DNA of 7,295 nucleotides from positions 1 to 7,295 of the forward strand of contig JACMQE010000078.1 in assembly GCA_014377145.1 (NCBI GenBank), in the 5' to 3' direction. Made by a program: the position numbers and the translations under genes. The notes beneath the pieces are model-generated. The model was not told where the DNA came from, made no database searches, and worked only from the letters and a program-made list of their open reading frames with translations. The DNA is from Glaciimonas sp. (lineage in GTDB: Bacteria > Pseudomonadota > Gammaproteobacteria > Burkholderiales > Burkholderiaceae). This document shows, in pieces, positions 1-7,073 of the stretch (positions within the stretch are counted from its first letter, which is position 1; each line of letters opens with the position of its first letter).

Positions 1-1
1 A

Positions 2-478
2 ATCGCGATGGTGCGTTTGCTAGCGCAGGTTTCAGGCTCCGCCGGTATGTGCGGTGGCCAGGCAATTGATCTCGATAGCGTTGGGTTGCAAATACCAATC
101 GAGGCCCTCGAATGGATGCATCGACTGAAAACCGGTGCATTATTGCGTGCTTCGGTGCTTTTGGGGGCGCTCAGCGGTAAGACATTGTCTCTGGTAGAAA
201 CCAATTCGCTGGAGGCTTACTCTAAGGCAATTGGATTGGCCTTTCAAGTGGTTGACGATATTCTTGATGCTACAGCTGATTCGGCAACATTAGGCAAAAC
301 GGCGGGCAAAGATGCTGCGGATAATAAACCGACGTATGTATCGATTCTCGGCTTACCGGAATCGCAAGCATTGGCGCAAAAATTGCGTAATGACGCGCAT
401 GCGGCGGTTGCGCCCTTCGGAGTTAAAGCGCGGCGTCTGCACGAGTTGGCAGATTTGATTGTGCAGCGGAAAGCTTAG
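2..478 (+). CDS. ispA: Polyprenyl/farnesyl diphosphate synthase, C-terminal part (5' end outside window)
   Basis: This cytosolic trans-prenyltransferase condenses isopentenyl diphosphate with allylic diphosphates to give geranyl and farnesyl diphosphate. The frame is open to the left window edge and no start context is visible, so the ATG at 8 is internal; about 158 of roughly 300 residues are present. What can be seen is the [10 protein letters not shown] segment (from about 44), KTGALLRA (128-151) and the second aspartate-rich motif DDILD (254-268), which binds Mg-diphosphate. The usual C-terminal helix follows, ending in VQRKA. The first aspartate-rich motif (DDxxD) lies upstream of the window. 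No stop or frame change interrupts it. It ends 5 bases before dxs, so the two are probably cotranscribed, and both belong to isoprenoid synthesis. Family assignment is firm; the exact chain-length product is inferred. Confidence 0.95.
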   Translation: MAMVRLLAQVSGSAGMCGGQAIDLDSVGLQIPIEALEWMHRLKTGALLRASVLLGALSGKTLSLVETNSLEAYSKAIGLAFQVVDDILDATADSATLGKTAGKDAADNKPTYVSILGLPESQALAQKLRNDAHAAVAPFGVKARRLHELADLIVQRKA

Positions 479-483
479 ACATC

Positions 484-2352
484 ATGAATTTACTCAATAA
501 AATAAACAGCCCGGCTGATTTACGCCTTTTGTCACGTGCGCAACTAAAGCAACTGGCGGACGAGTTACGCGAATTCGTGATCGATTCCGTGTCACAAACT
601 GGCGGTCATTTGTCGTCAAATTTGGGGACTGTCGAGCTGACAATTGCGCTGCATTACGTTTTTAATACGCCTGAAGATCGCGTAGTTTGGGACGTTGGTC
701 ATCAAACTTATCCCCATAAAATTTTGACGGGTCGTCGCGACCAGATGAAAACTTTGCGCCAGTTTGAGGGAATTTCAGGATTTCCAAGACGTGACGAAAG
801 TGAGTACGATACGTTCGGTACCGCTCACTCATCGACATCGATTTCGGCCGCGCTCGGGATGGCGCTGGCAGCCAAGACCAAAGGCGAAGATCGTCATGCC
901 ATCGCCGTGATTGGGGATGGTGCCATGACCGCCGGGATGGTGTTCGAAGCGATGAACAATGCCGGGGTGTATGAGGATATCAATTTGTTGGTGATTCTCA
1001 ATGACAACGATATGTCGATCTCGCCGCCAGTTGGCGCCTTGAACCGTTATCTGGCGCGCCTGATGTCGGGTCAGTTTTACGTCAAAGCCAAGAATGTCGG
1101 CAAGTCAATGTTGCCAGGTCCGGTACTCCAACTCGCCAAACGCTTTGAAGAGCACGCCAAGGGCATGATAGTACCGGCCACTATGTTTGAGGAATTAGGC
1201 TTTAATTATATCGGTCCGATAGATGGTCATGATCTGGAGTCCCTGATCCCAACTTTGCACAATCTAAAGCATCTAAAAGGCCCGCAATTTTTGCACGTGG
1301 TGACCAAAAAAGGGCAGGGCTACAAATTGGCGGAGGCAGATCCGATCCTATATCACGGCCCAGGAAAATTTAATCCGGCCGAAGGTATTAAATCAGCCAT
1401 TTCTAGCAAAATGACATACACCCAAGTGTTTAGCGACTGGTTGTGTGATATGGCCGCACAAGACGATAAGCTGATCGGCATCACACCTGCGATGGCAGGC
1501 GGTTCAGGGTTAGTTGAATTTGAGCAGCGTTTTCCAGCACGTTATTATGATGTAGGCATTGCGGAGCAGCACGCCGTGACGTTTGCAGCCGGACTCGCTT
1601 GTGAAGGCTTGAAGCCAGTTGTGGCGATTTATTCTACCTTTTTGCAGCGCGCCTATGATCAGCTAATCCACGACGTTGCGTTACAAAATTTAGATGTCAC
1701 ATTCGCGCTGGATCGTGCTGGGCTGGTCGGTGCGGATGGGGCCACTCACGCAGGAAATTACGACATCGCTTATTTGCGTTGCATCCCAAATATGGTGGTG
1801 ATGGCGGCTTCTGATGAAAATGAATGCCGTCAGATGTTAACTACGGCTTACCAATATAAAGGACCGGCTGCGGTGCGTTATCCACGCGGCACAGGTGTAG
1901 GGGCGGTAATCGACAAGTCGCTTGTCGCGCTGCCATTGGGCAAGGGCGAAGTTCGTCGCCAAGGCAAGGGCGTCGCGATTTTGGCTTTCGGTACGATGCT
2001 AGCACCAAGTCTGGGCGCTGCTGAGGCATTGAACGCTACTGTCGCCAATATGCGCTTTGTCAAGCCTTTAGATGGGTATCTGCTGCTGGAATTGGCAAAT
2101 ACGCATGACGCTTTGGTGACAGTGGAAGAGGGTGCAATTATGGGCGGTGCCGGCGCTGCGGTGGCAGAAGCACTGGCTGCAGCAGGATGCGTCAAGCCAC
2201 TTTTAAATCTGGGTTTGCCAGACCGATTTATCGATCATGGCGATGCTATCCAATTGCTGGTTATGTGTGGCTTGAATGCAGAAGGCATTGCCGCGAGTAT
2301 CCGTCAGCGTTTTGGTAAAGAAGGGCTGCATTTGTTAGCAACGCTGAGCTAA
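484..2352 (+). CDS. dxs: 1-deoxy-D-xylulose-5-phosphate synthase
   Basis: This thiamine-diphosphate enzyme joins pyruvate and glyceraldehyde 3-phosphate, with loss of CO2, into 1-deoxy-D-xylulose 5-phosphate. That product is the entry point of the MEP isoprenoid pathway and a precursor of thiamine and pyridoxal phosphate. The 622 residues match the family length (about 620 in E. coli). The N-terminal TPP domain shows [13 protein letters not shown] and [13 protein letters not shown]. The metal/TPP motif GDG is at residues 144-146, with Asn175 in LNDND. The pyrimidine domain carries GIAEQHAV with catalytic Glu361, followed by the C-terminal transketolase-like domain with [12 protein letters not shown]. 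The ATG at 484 lies 5 bases after the ispA stop, with a weak purine-rich stretch (GGAAAG, about 468-473) as a possible ribosome site. The reading frame is intact, unlike every gene downstream. The [12 protein letters not shown] stretch near the C-terminus is slightly off the usual family pattern but harmless-looking. Confidence 0.97.
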   Translation: MNLLNKINSPADLRLLSRAQLKQLADELREFVIDSVSQTGGHLSSNLGTVELTIALHYVFNTPEDRVVWDVGHQTYPHKILTGRRDQMKTLRQFEGISGFPRRDESEYDTFGTAHSSTSISAALGMALAAKTKGEDRHAIAVIGDGAMTAGMVFEAMNNAGVYEDINLLVILNDNDMSISPPVGALNRYLARLMSGQFYVKAKNVGKSMLPGPVLQLAKRFEEHAKGMIVPATMFEELGFNYIGPIDGHDLESLIPTLHNLKHLKGPQFLHVVTKKGQGYKLAEADPILYHGPGKFNPAEGIKSAISSKMTYTQVFSDWLCDMAAQDDKLIGITPAMAGGSGLVEFEQRFPARYYDVGIAEQHAVTFAAGLACEGLKPVVAIYSTFLQRAYDQLIHDVALQNLDVTFALDRAGLVGADGATHAGNYDIAYLRCIPNMVVMAASDENECRQMLTTAYQYKGPAAVRYPRGTGVGAVIDKSLVALPLGKGEVRRQGKGVAILAFGTMLAPSLGAAEALNATVANMRFVKPLDGYLLLELANTHDALVTVEEGAIMGGAGAAVAEALAAAGCVKPLLNLGLPDRFIDHGDAIQLLVMCGLNAEGIAASIRQRFGKEGLHLLATLS

Positions 2353-2434
2353 GCAATATCAAGCGAGGTTAAGTCGTGCTCCCTATTGCAACCACTGTGG
2401 CGAACAAAAAACGTATAAAAATTAACAAGCTCGG

Positions 2435-3005
2435 TTATACATCCGTACGTCGCACATTTTTCCATATTACGTCGGCAACACCCTCAAGTCGATTCAATAC
2501 CCGCGATAAGATGAATAGCAAATCTGATAGCCGGTTCACATATTGCCGTACAGGTATATTCACGCCTTCGACTTTTCCCAGTGAAATGATGCTGCGTTCA
2601 GCGCGGCGACAAACTGTTCTGCAAACATGTGCTAGCGTGGCAGTCTGTGCGTCGCCAGGTAAAATGAATTCTCGTGACGCACGCACTGAACGGGGGTAGA
2701 TCAGTGTTGTATTTTTCTAGCAAACTATCGAGGCGGCTTACCTGTACATCGTTGATTAACACGTAGCCGTGCATGCACAACTCACCGCCGAGATCGAACA
2801 AATCATGCTGAATGGTGAGTAAATCTTCCTTTAAAGGTGTTGATAATACCTGGCAAAGCAAAACGCCGAGGTGCGAGTTTAATTCGTCTACATCGCCGAC
2901 GGCGTAGATACGCAAACTGTCTTTATCAGTACGACTGCCGTCGCCAAGACCGGTAATGCCATTGTCGCCAGTGCGGGTAGCTATTTTGGAGAGTCGATTG
3001 CCCAT
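2435..3005 (-). pseudogene. Cob(I)alamin adenosyltransferase, PduO type, frameshifted
   Basis: The intact family transfers the 5'-deoxyadenosyl group of ATP to cob(I)alamin, making adenosylcobalamin. The ATG at 3005-3003 begins MGNRLSKIATRTGDNG, the family's N-terminal ATP-binding segment, followed by TGLGDGSRTDKDSL, GDVDELNS and QHDLFDLGGELC. The second half, in another frame, has EFILPGD, CRTVCRRAER (arginines important in the family) and NRLSDLLF, and ends at the TAA at 2437-2435. The frame breaks at 2675-2687. Removing those 13 bases joins LPPF directly to REFILPG, as in intact homologues, and gives exactly 185 codons plus a stop, which is the family size. Translated as it stands, the protein would lose its C-terminal active-site helices. 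It converges on dxs across an 82-base gap in which I see no convincing terminator. The family call is secure. That the break is real rather than a sequencing error is inferred from the surrounding decay. Confidence 0.88.
2675..2687 (-). other. Inferred 13-base insertion breaking the adenosyltransferase frame
   Basis: On the minus strand this segment reads AGTGCGTGCGTCA and sits between a Phe codon (2690-2688) and an Arg codon (2674-2672). The family normally has PPL(K/R)EFILPGG here, so the flanking codons alone give a correct, gapless sequence. The segment contains a GTGC GTGC GT repeat, which suggests slippage or tandem duplication as its origin. A combination of several smaller indels could produce the same net shift. 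Confidence 0.55.
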
Positions 3006-3196
3006 GATGACCAAATTGGAGGTTAAAATCAAGCCGTACACCAGCCGAGTCAAGATTCCGGTGTAGCCAATTGCTATTCTGCCATTAGATGTATTTTTGG
3101 ATGGGTTAGGATTGCAAGTATTGATGCGCTTTCATTGATCGGTACGTTGGACGTACACGACCAATGTTTTGGCACTGATCGAAGTAACTTCCGAGC
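3006..3196. other. Intergenic stretch between two minus-strand pseudogenes
   Basis: This is 191 bases between the repaired stop of the carboxypeptidase pseudogene and the start codon of the adenosyltransferase pseudogene. I see no protein-coding remnant that I recognise in it. It contains a small hairpin-forming element, GTACG-TTGGA-CGTAC, near 3140-3157. A TTGACT hexamer on the minus strand at 3053-3048 could be an old -35 box for the adenosyltransferase, but its paired -10 (GATTTT) is poor. No ribosome-binding site is evident before the ATG at 3005. Confidence 0.4.
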
Positions 3197-4489
3197 TTAA
3201 TGGATGCCCACAGTTTTCTCCTCTTCAAGATATATTTCTGGTTTAAAAGGTGGTCGGAACATGGATATGTCAATTTCATCAACGGCGTTGAGCGTGCGTG
3301 CTTGTCCTGTTTTCATATCACCTATAGTCTTGGCTACAGCGGCCCCTAAATTGCGTAAGGTCATCCTCTGTTATCCATTGATCGAAACCTGTTTTGCCAT
3401 AAGTCGTTTCTGGTGTGATGGCATTTACGGCATCCGCTGTTTGCGCCCACCACCATGTTTCAGGAAAAGAGGTGGCGAGAAATCTTGCCCCGCCCACCAC
3501 CGGCGGGCACTCAATTTTGCCATCATAATGCACTGCAACTGCCTTGATAAAGCTTAACTGTTTTTGCCAAAGCTTCTGCTGAGAGAGGTAGTATTTAGCT
3601 GCGTCGTTATCAAAATGGGGGAAGAAAAATGCGGCAGTGTCAGGGTCCGAATTGTATGAATCGAGATTCAACGCCAATACTATAGGTGCTTCTGTATTTA
3701 GCATCGCTGTTGCCATTTCGCCCACGTTGAGAATCTGATTTTCGGTGGGTACATTAAGGTTTAAGCCAGGATTTCCAGAAGAAAACAGCCACTGATTTTC
3801 AAGGTTGCTTAGTAGCGTTGGTGCGATAGTTACCCAGAATGATGCCATCCTGATTGTGCATTGGAACAATTTTAAAAATGTACTGCTTGGATAATGTTCT
3901 TCCCAATACATCATCGGCCAGGATCGCATGTATTAGTCCTTCTAATAAGAAAGAAGGCCCGGTTTCAGCGGAGTGCGTTCTGGCGTTTATCCAAATAGTT
4001 TGTTTGGGAGAAAAAGAGGCGCTGTCGGCGATTATCATGATTTGTATCGGCTTTCCAAAATACGGGGACACGCCCAGCGTATCGATCTTTAAATGCGGAT
4101 TAGCAGACAGGGTAGCTAAAAAAGCCGAAAAATTTTGCATTTTATACGGAAACGTTCGCGCGATCCATACGGTGCCAGCTGAAAATTATTTGTTCACGAT
4201 AAGCCGGCATGTATCAGGAAAAGTGACATCGCAATCGGGCATTAAGTTCACGTCCTGTTCATCGAACTATTGCCATTTTTTGCCTTCGTAGGAATACACG
4301 GGCACAAAATAATAAGGAAAGCCAAAGCGCGTAAATTCAAGAGAAACATGCATTTGATCCCAAGAACATTCTGAATCTGGGGAAAATTGTTCGCTGGTAA
4401 CGTCATAAAAGAAGGCAATTTTATTTGTTGCTGTGGTGAAAAAATGTACCAAATTGGCTAAGCCAGTTTGGGCAATTGGATTGGTTCAT
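3197..4489 (-). pseudogene. M14 zinc carboxypeptidase, cytosolic-carboxypeptidase-like, multiply disrupted
   Basis: Intact relatives are zinc metallopeptidases with an N-terminal beta-sandwich domain and a carboxypeptidase-A-like catalytic domain. Here the N-terminal domain is read at about 4452-4143 (QMHVSLEFTRFG, VPVYSYEGKKW, GTVWIARTFPY). The catalytic domain has zinc-binding HSAE (His 3975-3973, Glu 3966-3964), NQDGIILGNYRTN (substrate arginine) and TPETTYG (catalytic Glu). Four lesions are clear: TAG at 4269-4267, TAA at 4188-4186, a one-base insertion near 3810-3809 (between NYRTNAT and NLENQW), and another in the AAA at 3348-3350. Beyond that last shift the repaired C-terminus runs from LGAAVAKTIGDM to the TAA at 3199-3197. 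The expected third zinc ligand in LxLHSxNS reads LNLDSYNS, with Asp at 3662-3660. The start is uncertain: 4489 is the first ATG, but it lies out of frame with the TTG at 4452, so the 5' end may also be damaged. The gene is divergent from the LysR gene. Confidence 0.85.
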
Positions 4490-4535
4490 TAAGGTATTTG
4501 GCCTGAACCCAATAAGACTACAAGAAGTACGCAAA
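4490..4535. promoter_or_regulatory. Short divergent intergenic region, carboxypeptidase / LysR
   Basis: Only about 46 bases separate the probable starts of the minus-strand carboxypeptidase and the plus-strand LysR gene. LysR-family regulators often sit divergent from a gene they control, so this may once have held overlapping promoters and an operator. I cannot point to a good -35/-10 pair. A weak purine-rich AAGAAG at 4522-4527, about 8 bases before the LysR ATG, is a plausible ribosome site. The assignment rests on gene arrangement only. Confidence 0.3.
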
Positions 4536-5453
4536 ATGCTAAATAAAAATTCTATCGCAACGCGGTTGCCATCTGTTCACGCACTTTCCGCTTTTGAAGC
4601 TGCGGCCCGTCATAGTTCGTTTGCGCTCGCAGCAGACGAACTATGAATCACGCCGTCAGCTTTATCGGATCGGATTCGCTTGTTAGAGGATTTTGTTGGT
4701 GAGCAGCTATTCAGTCGTGATGGACTTACCTTCAAATGTGTCGGAGTTCGGTCGGCGCTATTTGGATGTGGTGCGTAACGCGCTGCGGACATTGATCGAG
4801 TTTCCGATGCCACATCGTAGTTTACAGTTACAGCCGCGCATCAAAATAACTGTTCAACCGACCTTTGTGCGGCAGTTGTTGATTCCTTATCTCGGCAGTT
4901 TTATTGCTGCGTACCCGGATATCGTGGTTAAGATATTTATGTTGGTGCCGTTGTACGATCTTAGTCTGTCAGAAAGCGATGTAGAAGTCCGCTTCGGTGC
5001 TGGAAGATATCCCAATATCCTAATATCATCACCGAGAAATTTTTCAAAGAGGCAGCTTTTGCCGTCGCCACACCTAGTTATCTACATCAGATTGGTGGGA
5101 TTAAGGCCCCGCTGGAGTGACGTAAAGCAACTTTATTACGCTCGGCATTAGAACCTCGGCAGCCTTGGTTTGAGGCTATTGGAATAGAAGATTGGCCAGA
5201 ATTATCCTCAGGTTTGCGTGCGGATGACCTAGGACGATTACTTGAGTTAATTCGAAACGGCTACGGCGTGGGTTTGACGTGTAAACATTTTGCGCAAAAA
5301 ATGCTCGCAGATGGCGAGCTAGTGCAGTTATTTGATATCAGTTTGACTTCCCCGCCCCATGCTTACTATTTGGCATACGAACAAAAGCCCTATAAGCGCC
5401 CCGAATTAACGATTTTCATTGCCTGGATGAAAAAGACTTTCAACAAACTCTAG
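4536..5453 (+). pseudogene. LysR-family transcriptional regulator (GcvA-like), multiply disrupted
   Basis: Intact members are cytoplasmic DNA-binding regulators with an N-terminal winged helix-turn-helix and a C-terminal effector domain. From the ATG at 4536 it reads LPSVHALSAFEAAARHSSF, then ADEL, a TGA stop at 4644-4646, and ITPSALSDRIRLLEDFVG, all in one frame, so the stop lies inside the recognition region. An apparent extra T at 4737 shifts the frame before EFGRRYLDVVRNALR. The effector domain follows (IKITVQPTF, LSESDVEVRFGAGRYPN) until an 8-base duplication at 5011-5026 shifts it back. A second TGA falls at 5118-5120 before RKATLLRSALEP. The rest (WFEAIGIEDWPEL, RNGYGVGLT, TIFIAWMKKTF) is clean to the TAG at 5451-5453. 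Removing the 1-base and 8-base insertions gives 302 codons plus a stop, normal for the family. It lies upstream of glcDE on the same strand and may have regulated it or the divergent peptidase. The target is unknown. Confidence 0.87.
5011..5026 (+). repeat. 8-base imperfect tandem duplication inside the LysR pseudogene
   Basis: CCCAATAT (5011-5018) is followed directly by CCTAATAT (5019-5026), one mismatch apart. Deleting one copy restores the frame from RYPNI into ITEKFFKEAAFAVATP, the expected effector-domain sequence. The duplication therefore explains this frameshift without any other change. Confidence 0.7.
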
Positions 5454-5633
5454 CGACTTAGTAGCGACCGGAGGTAACGGGAATGCTAATCAGTCCATGC
5501 AAGTTTCTTTGCCAGGTGAAAAAATTTCACTTCAATTGCACAAACTTTTCAGGCGCAAAAGCTATTTAAACAAGCTATAACAATGACATTTTCAATATAC
5601 TTCCTGGCAAACTAACACGTGTTTTACTGGAGA
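5454..5633. other. Intergenic stretch between LysR and glcD remnants, with short repeats
   Basis: These 180 bases are AT-richer than their surroundings and contain no gene I recognise. They hold a 6-base-pair palindrome GTGAAA-AAA-TTTCAC (5516-5530) without a following T-run, a direct repeat AAGCTAT (5559-5565 and 5572-5578), and the two arms of the longer-range inverted repeat listed separately. The original glcD promoter and the first part of glcD would be expected here, but I can identify neither with confidence. A GGAG at 5629-5632 sits only one base from the ATG at 5634, and that frame stops at once. Confidence 0.4.
5508..5611. repeat. Separated 9-base inverted repeat upstream of the glcD remnant
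   Basis: TTTGCCAGG at 5508-5516 is matched by its reverse complement CCTGGCAAA at 5603-5611, about 86 bases apart. Its position between a LysR gene and the operon it could control makes a pair of regulator half-sites conceivable. A chance match of this length is also possible, and neither arm shows the full T-N11-A pattern clearly. Confidence 0.35.
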
Positions 5634-7008
5634 ATGTTTTGACCCTCTGTTTTTTTTCCTCGGCATTGAATGCCGCCTTCGCCGATGGTCGTCGCGCTGC
5701 TTCAAAATGAGGAGCAGGTGGTGGCAGTCCTCAACATTTGCTGTGATGTGAATGCCGATCATACCGTGTGGCGTGGGTACGGGTTGTATGGCGGCGCGAT
5801 GCCGATTACCGATGTGTGGTATCGATGCTAAATTAAATAGTATCGTCAAAATGGAAGCCTATGCGTGCACGGCGGTGGTGCGCAATCTAGCGATTTCGAA
5901 CGCTGCTGCTGGACACGGATTGTATTATCCGCCTGATCCTTCCTCGCAAATTGCTTGCACGATAGGCGGTAATATCGCTGAAAATTCAGTTAGCGTCCAA
6001 AGTCTAAAATATGGGCTTACCGTACACAATGTCTTGCGCGTAAGAATGGTCACGATAGAGGGAGGGTGTATCGTTGAGCTCGGCGGCGGTGCCGGCGGGG
6101 TATTGGACGCGCCAGGCCTCGATTTACTGTCGGTGTTCGTTGGTTCAGAAGGCATGCTTGGGATTGTCACAGAGGTCCCTGTCAAACTTATTCCAAAGCC
6201 GCAACTGGCACGCTTCATCCTGGCGTCGTTTGACGGTGTTGTTAAAAGCTGTAATGCCTTGGCCAATATCATTGTAGCTAGGATTATTCCGACTGGTCTA
6301 GAAATGATAGACAAAACCAGTTCGCGTATGGTCGAGTCATTTGTCAAAGCCGGTTACGACATTGATGCGGCCGCAATTTTATTTTGCGAGTCGGATGGTA
6401 CAAATGAAGAAGTCGAGGAAGAAATCAGCCGTATGAGTGCTTTGTTCGAAGCCAGCGGCGCAATCCGGATTGAAGTTTCGCAAACCGAGGCATAACGGTT
6501 ACATTTTTGGTCCGGACGCAAAAATACCTTCCCGGCTGCGGGACGTATTTCACCTGATTACTATTTTATGGATGGGACTATTCCACGGAAAAATCTGGCG
6601 CAGGTATCGCTGCGTATTGAAGAAATGGAAGGCAAGCATGGTTTGCGCTGCACCAACGTATTTCATGCGGGTGACGGTAATCTGCATCCGTTGATTTTAT
6701 TTGATGCAAATGTGCCGGGCGAATTTCATCGGGCAGAAGTTTTTGGCGCAGAAATTTTAGAATTATGCTTGAAAGTAGGTGGCACGATTACCGGTGAGCA
6801 TGGTGTCGAAATCGAGAAAATTAATTCGATGTGCATACAATTTTCAGCGCTTGAACGAGAAGCATTTTTTGGTTTAAAACGTGCCTTCGACAAGACATTT
6901 TTATTGAATCCCGAAAAAGCGATACCAACTTTTCAGCGCTTTGCTGAATACGGAAAAATGTACGTCCAACGCAGCGAAATAAAACTCCCTGAGTTGCCAA
7001 GATTCTAA
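5634..7008 (+). pseudogene. glcD: Glycolate oxidase subunit GlcD (FAD-linked oxidase), disrupted
   Basis: GlcD is the FAD-binding catalytic subunit of the GlcDEF complex, which oxidises glycolate to glyoxylate. Clear matches include PDPSSQIACTIGGN, LKYGLTVHNVLRVR, LDAPGLDLLSVFVGSEGML, VKLIPKPQLAR, FPAAGRISPDYY, FHAGDGNLHPLILFDAN, GGTITGEHGV and the usual C-terminus LPRF with TAA at 7006-7008. Damage is extensive. The first 40 or so residues are unrecognisable, and similarity begins only near 5663 (ALNA..RLP, then VVALLQNEEQVVAVL). Frames change near 5751, 5783 and 5814-5829, scrambling the GTGLSGGAMPI region. A QPGV-type segment is missing at 5880/5881 (12 bases, in frame). A TAA at 6493-6495 replaces the Glu before RLxFWSGRKN, after which the same frame continues to the end. 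The flavin-domain motif SGGVHC reads SVSVQS (5986-6003), and LNPGK reads LNPEK. The start given here is nominal. Confidence 0.9.
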
Positions 7009-7026
7009 AAAATAAACCTTGGCAAC
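6993..7026. repeat. 9-base-pair inverted repeat across the glcD stop codon
   Basis: GTTGCCAAG (6993-7001) pairs perfectly with CTTGGCAAC (7018-7026), leaving a 16-base A-rich loop that contains the glcD TAA. The structure could act as a weak hairpin between glcD and glcE. Neither strand carries a T-run after the stem, so I do not call it a rho-independent terminator. Confidence 0.5.
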
Positions 7027-7073
7027 GCCGACAAAAAAATGAAAACAGAGACTAAAGGCGAGATAAACACGCG

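Noticed and set aside
1841..2195. Two minus-strand open frames inside dxs
   Set aside because: They are shadows of the intact, strongly conserved dxs frame on the other strand.
2353..2434. Bidirectional terminator between dxs and the adenosyltransferase
   Set aside because: I looked for a GC-rich stem with a T-run in this 82-base convergent gap and found only a 4-base-pair stem.
2376..2699. Plus-strand open frame of about 107 codons after dxs
   Set aside because: It lies antisense to the conserved C-terminal half of the adenosyltransferase remnant, and its translation looks like no known family.
3025..3053. Possible promoter (TTGACT, 17-base spacer, GATTTT) before the adenosyltransferase on the minus strand
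   Set aside because: The -10 matches only half of the consensus and the -35 lies inside a low-information stretch, so there is too little to call it.
3854..4291. Plus-strand open frame of 145 codons opposite the carboxypeptidase
   Set aside because: The minus strand here encodes the zinc-binding and N-terminal domains of the M14 remnant. The plus-strand translation is unrecognisable and starts without a ribosome site.
5516..5530. GTGAAA-AAA-TTTCAC palindrome as a terminator for the LysR gene
   Set aside because: The stem is short and AT-rich with only a three-base loop, and no T-run follows on either strand.
5925..6347. Minus-strand open frame of 140 codons opposite glcD
   Set aside because: It mirrors the conserved GlcD frame, has no family resemblance of its own, and owes its length to the codon pattern of the sense strand.
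4186..6495. Stop-codon recoding or a variant genetic code as an explanation for the internal stops
   Set aside because: The internal stops include TAG, TAA and TGA, intact genes here end in TAG and TAA, and most breaks are frameshifts that recoding would not cure.
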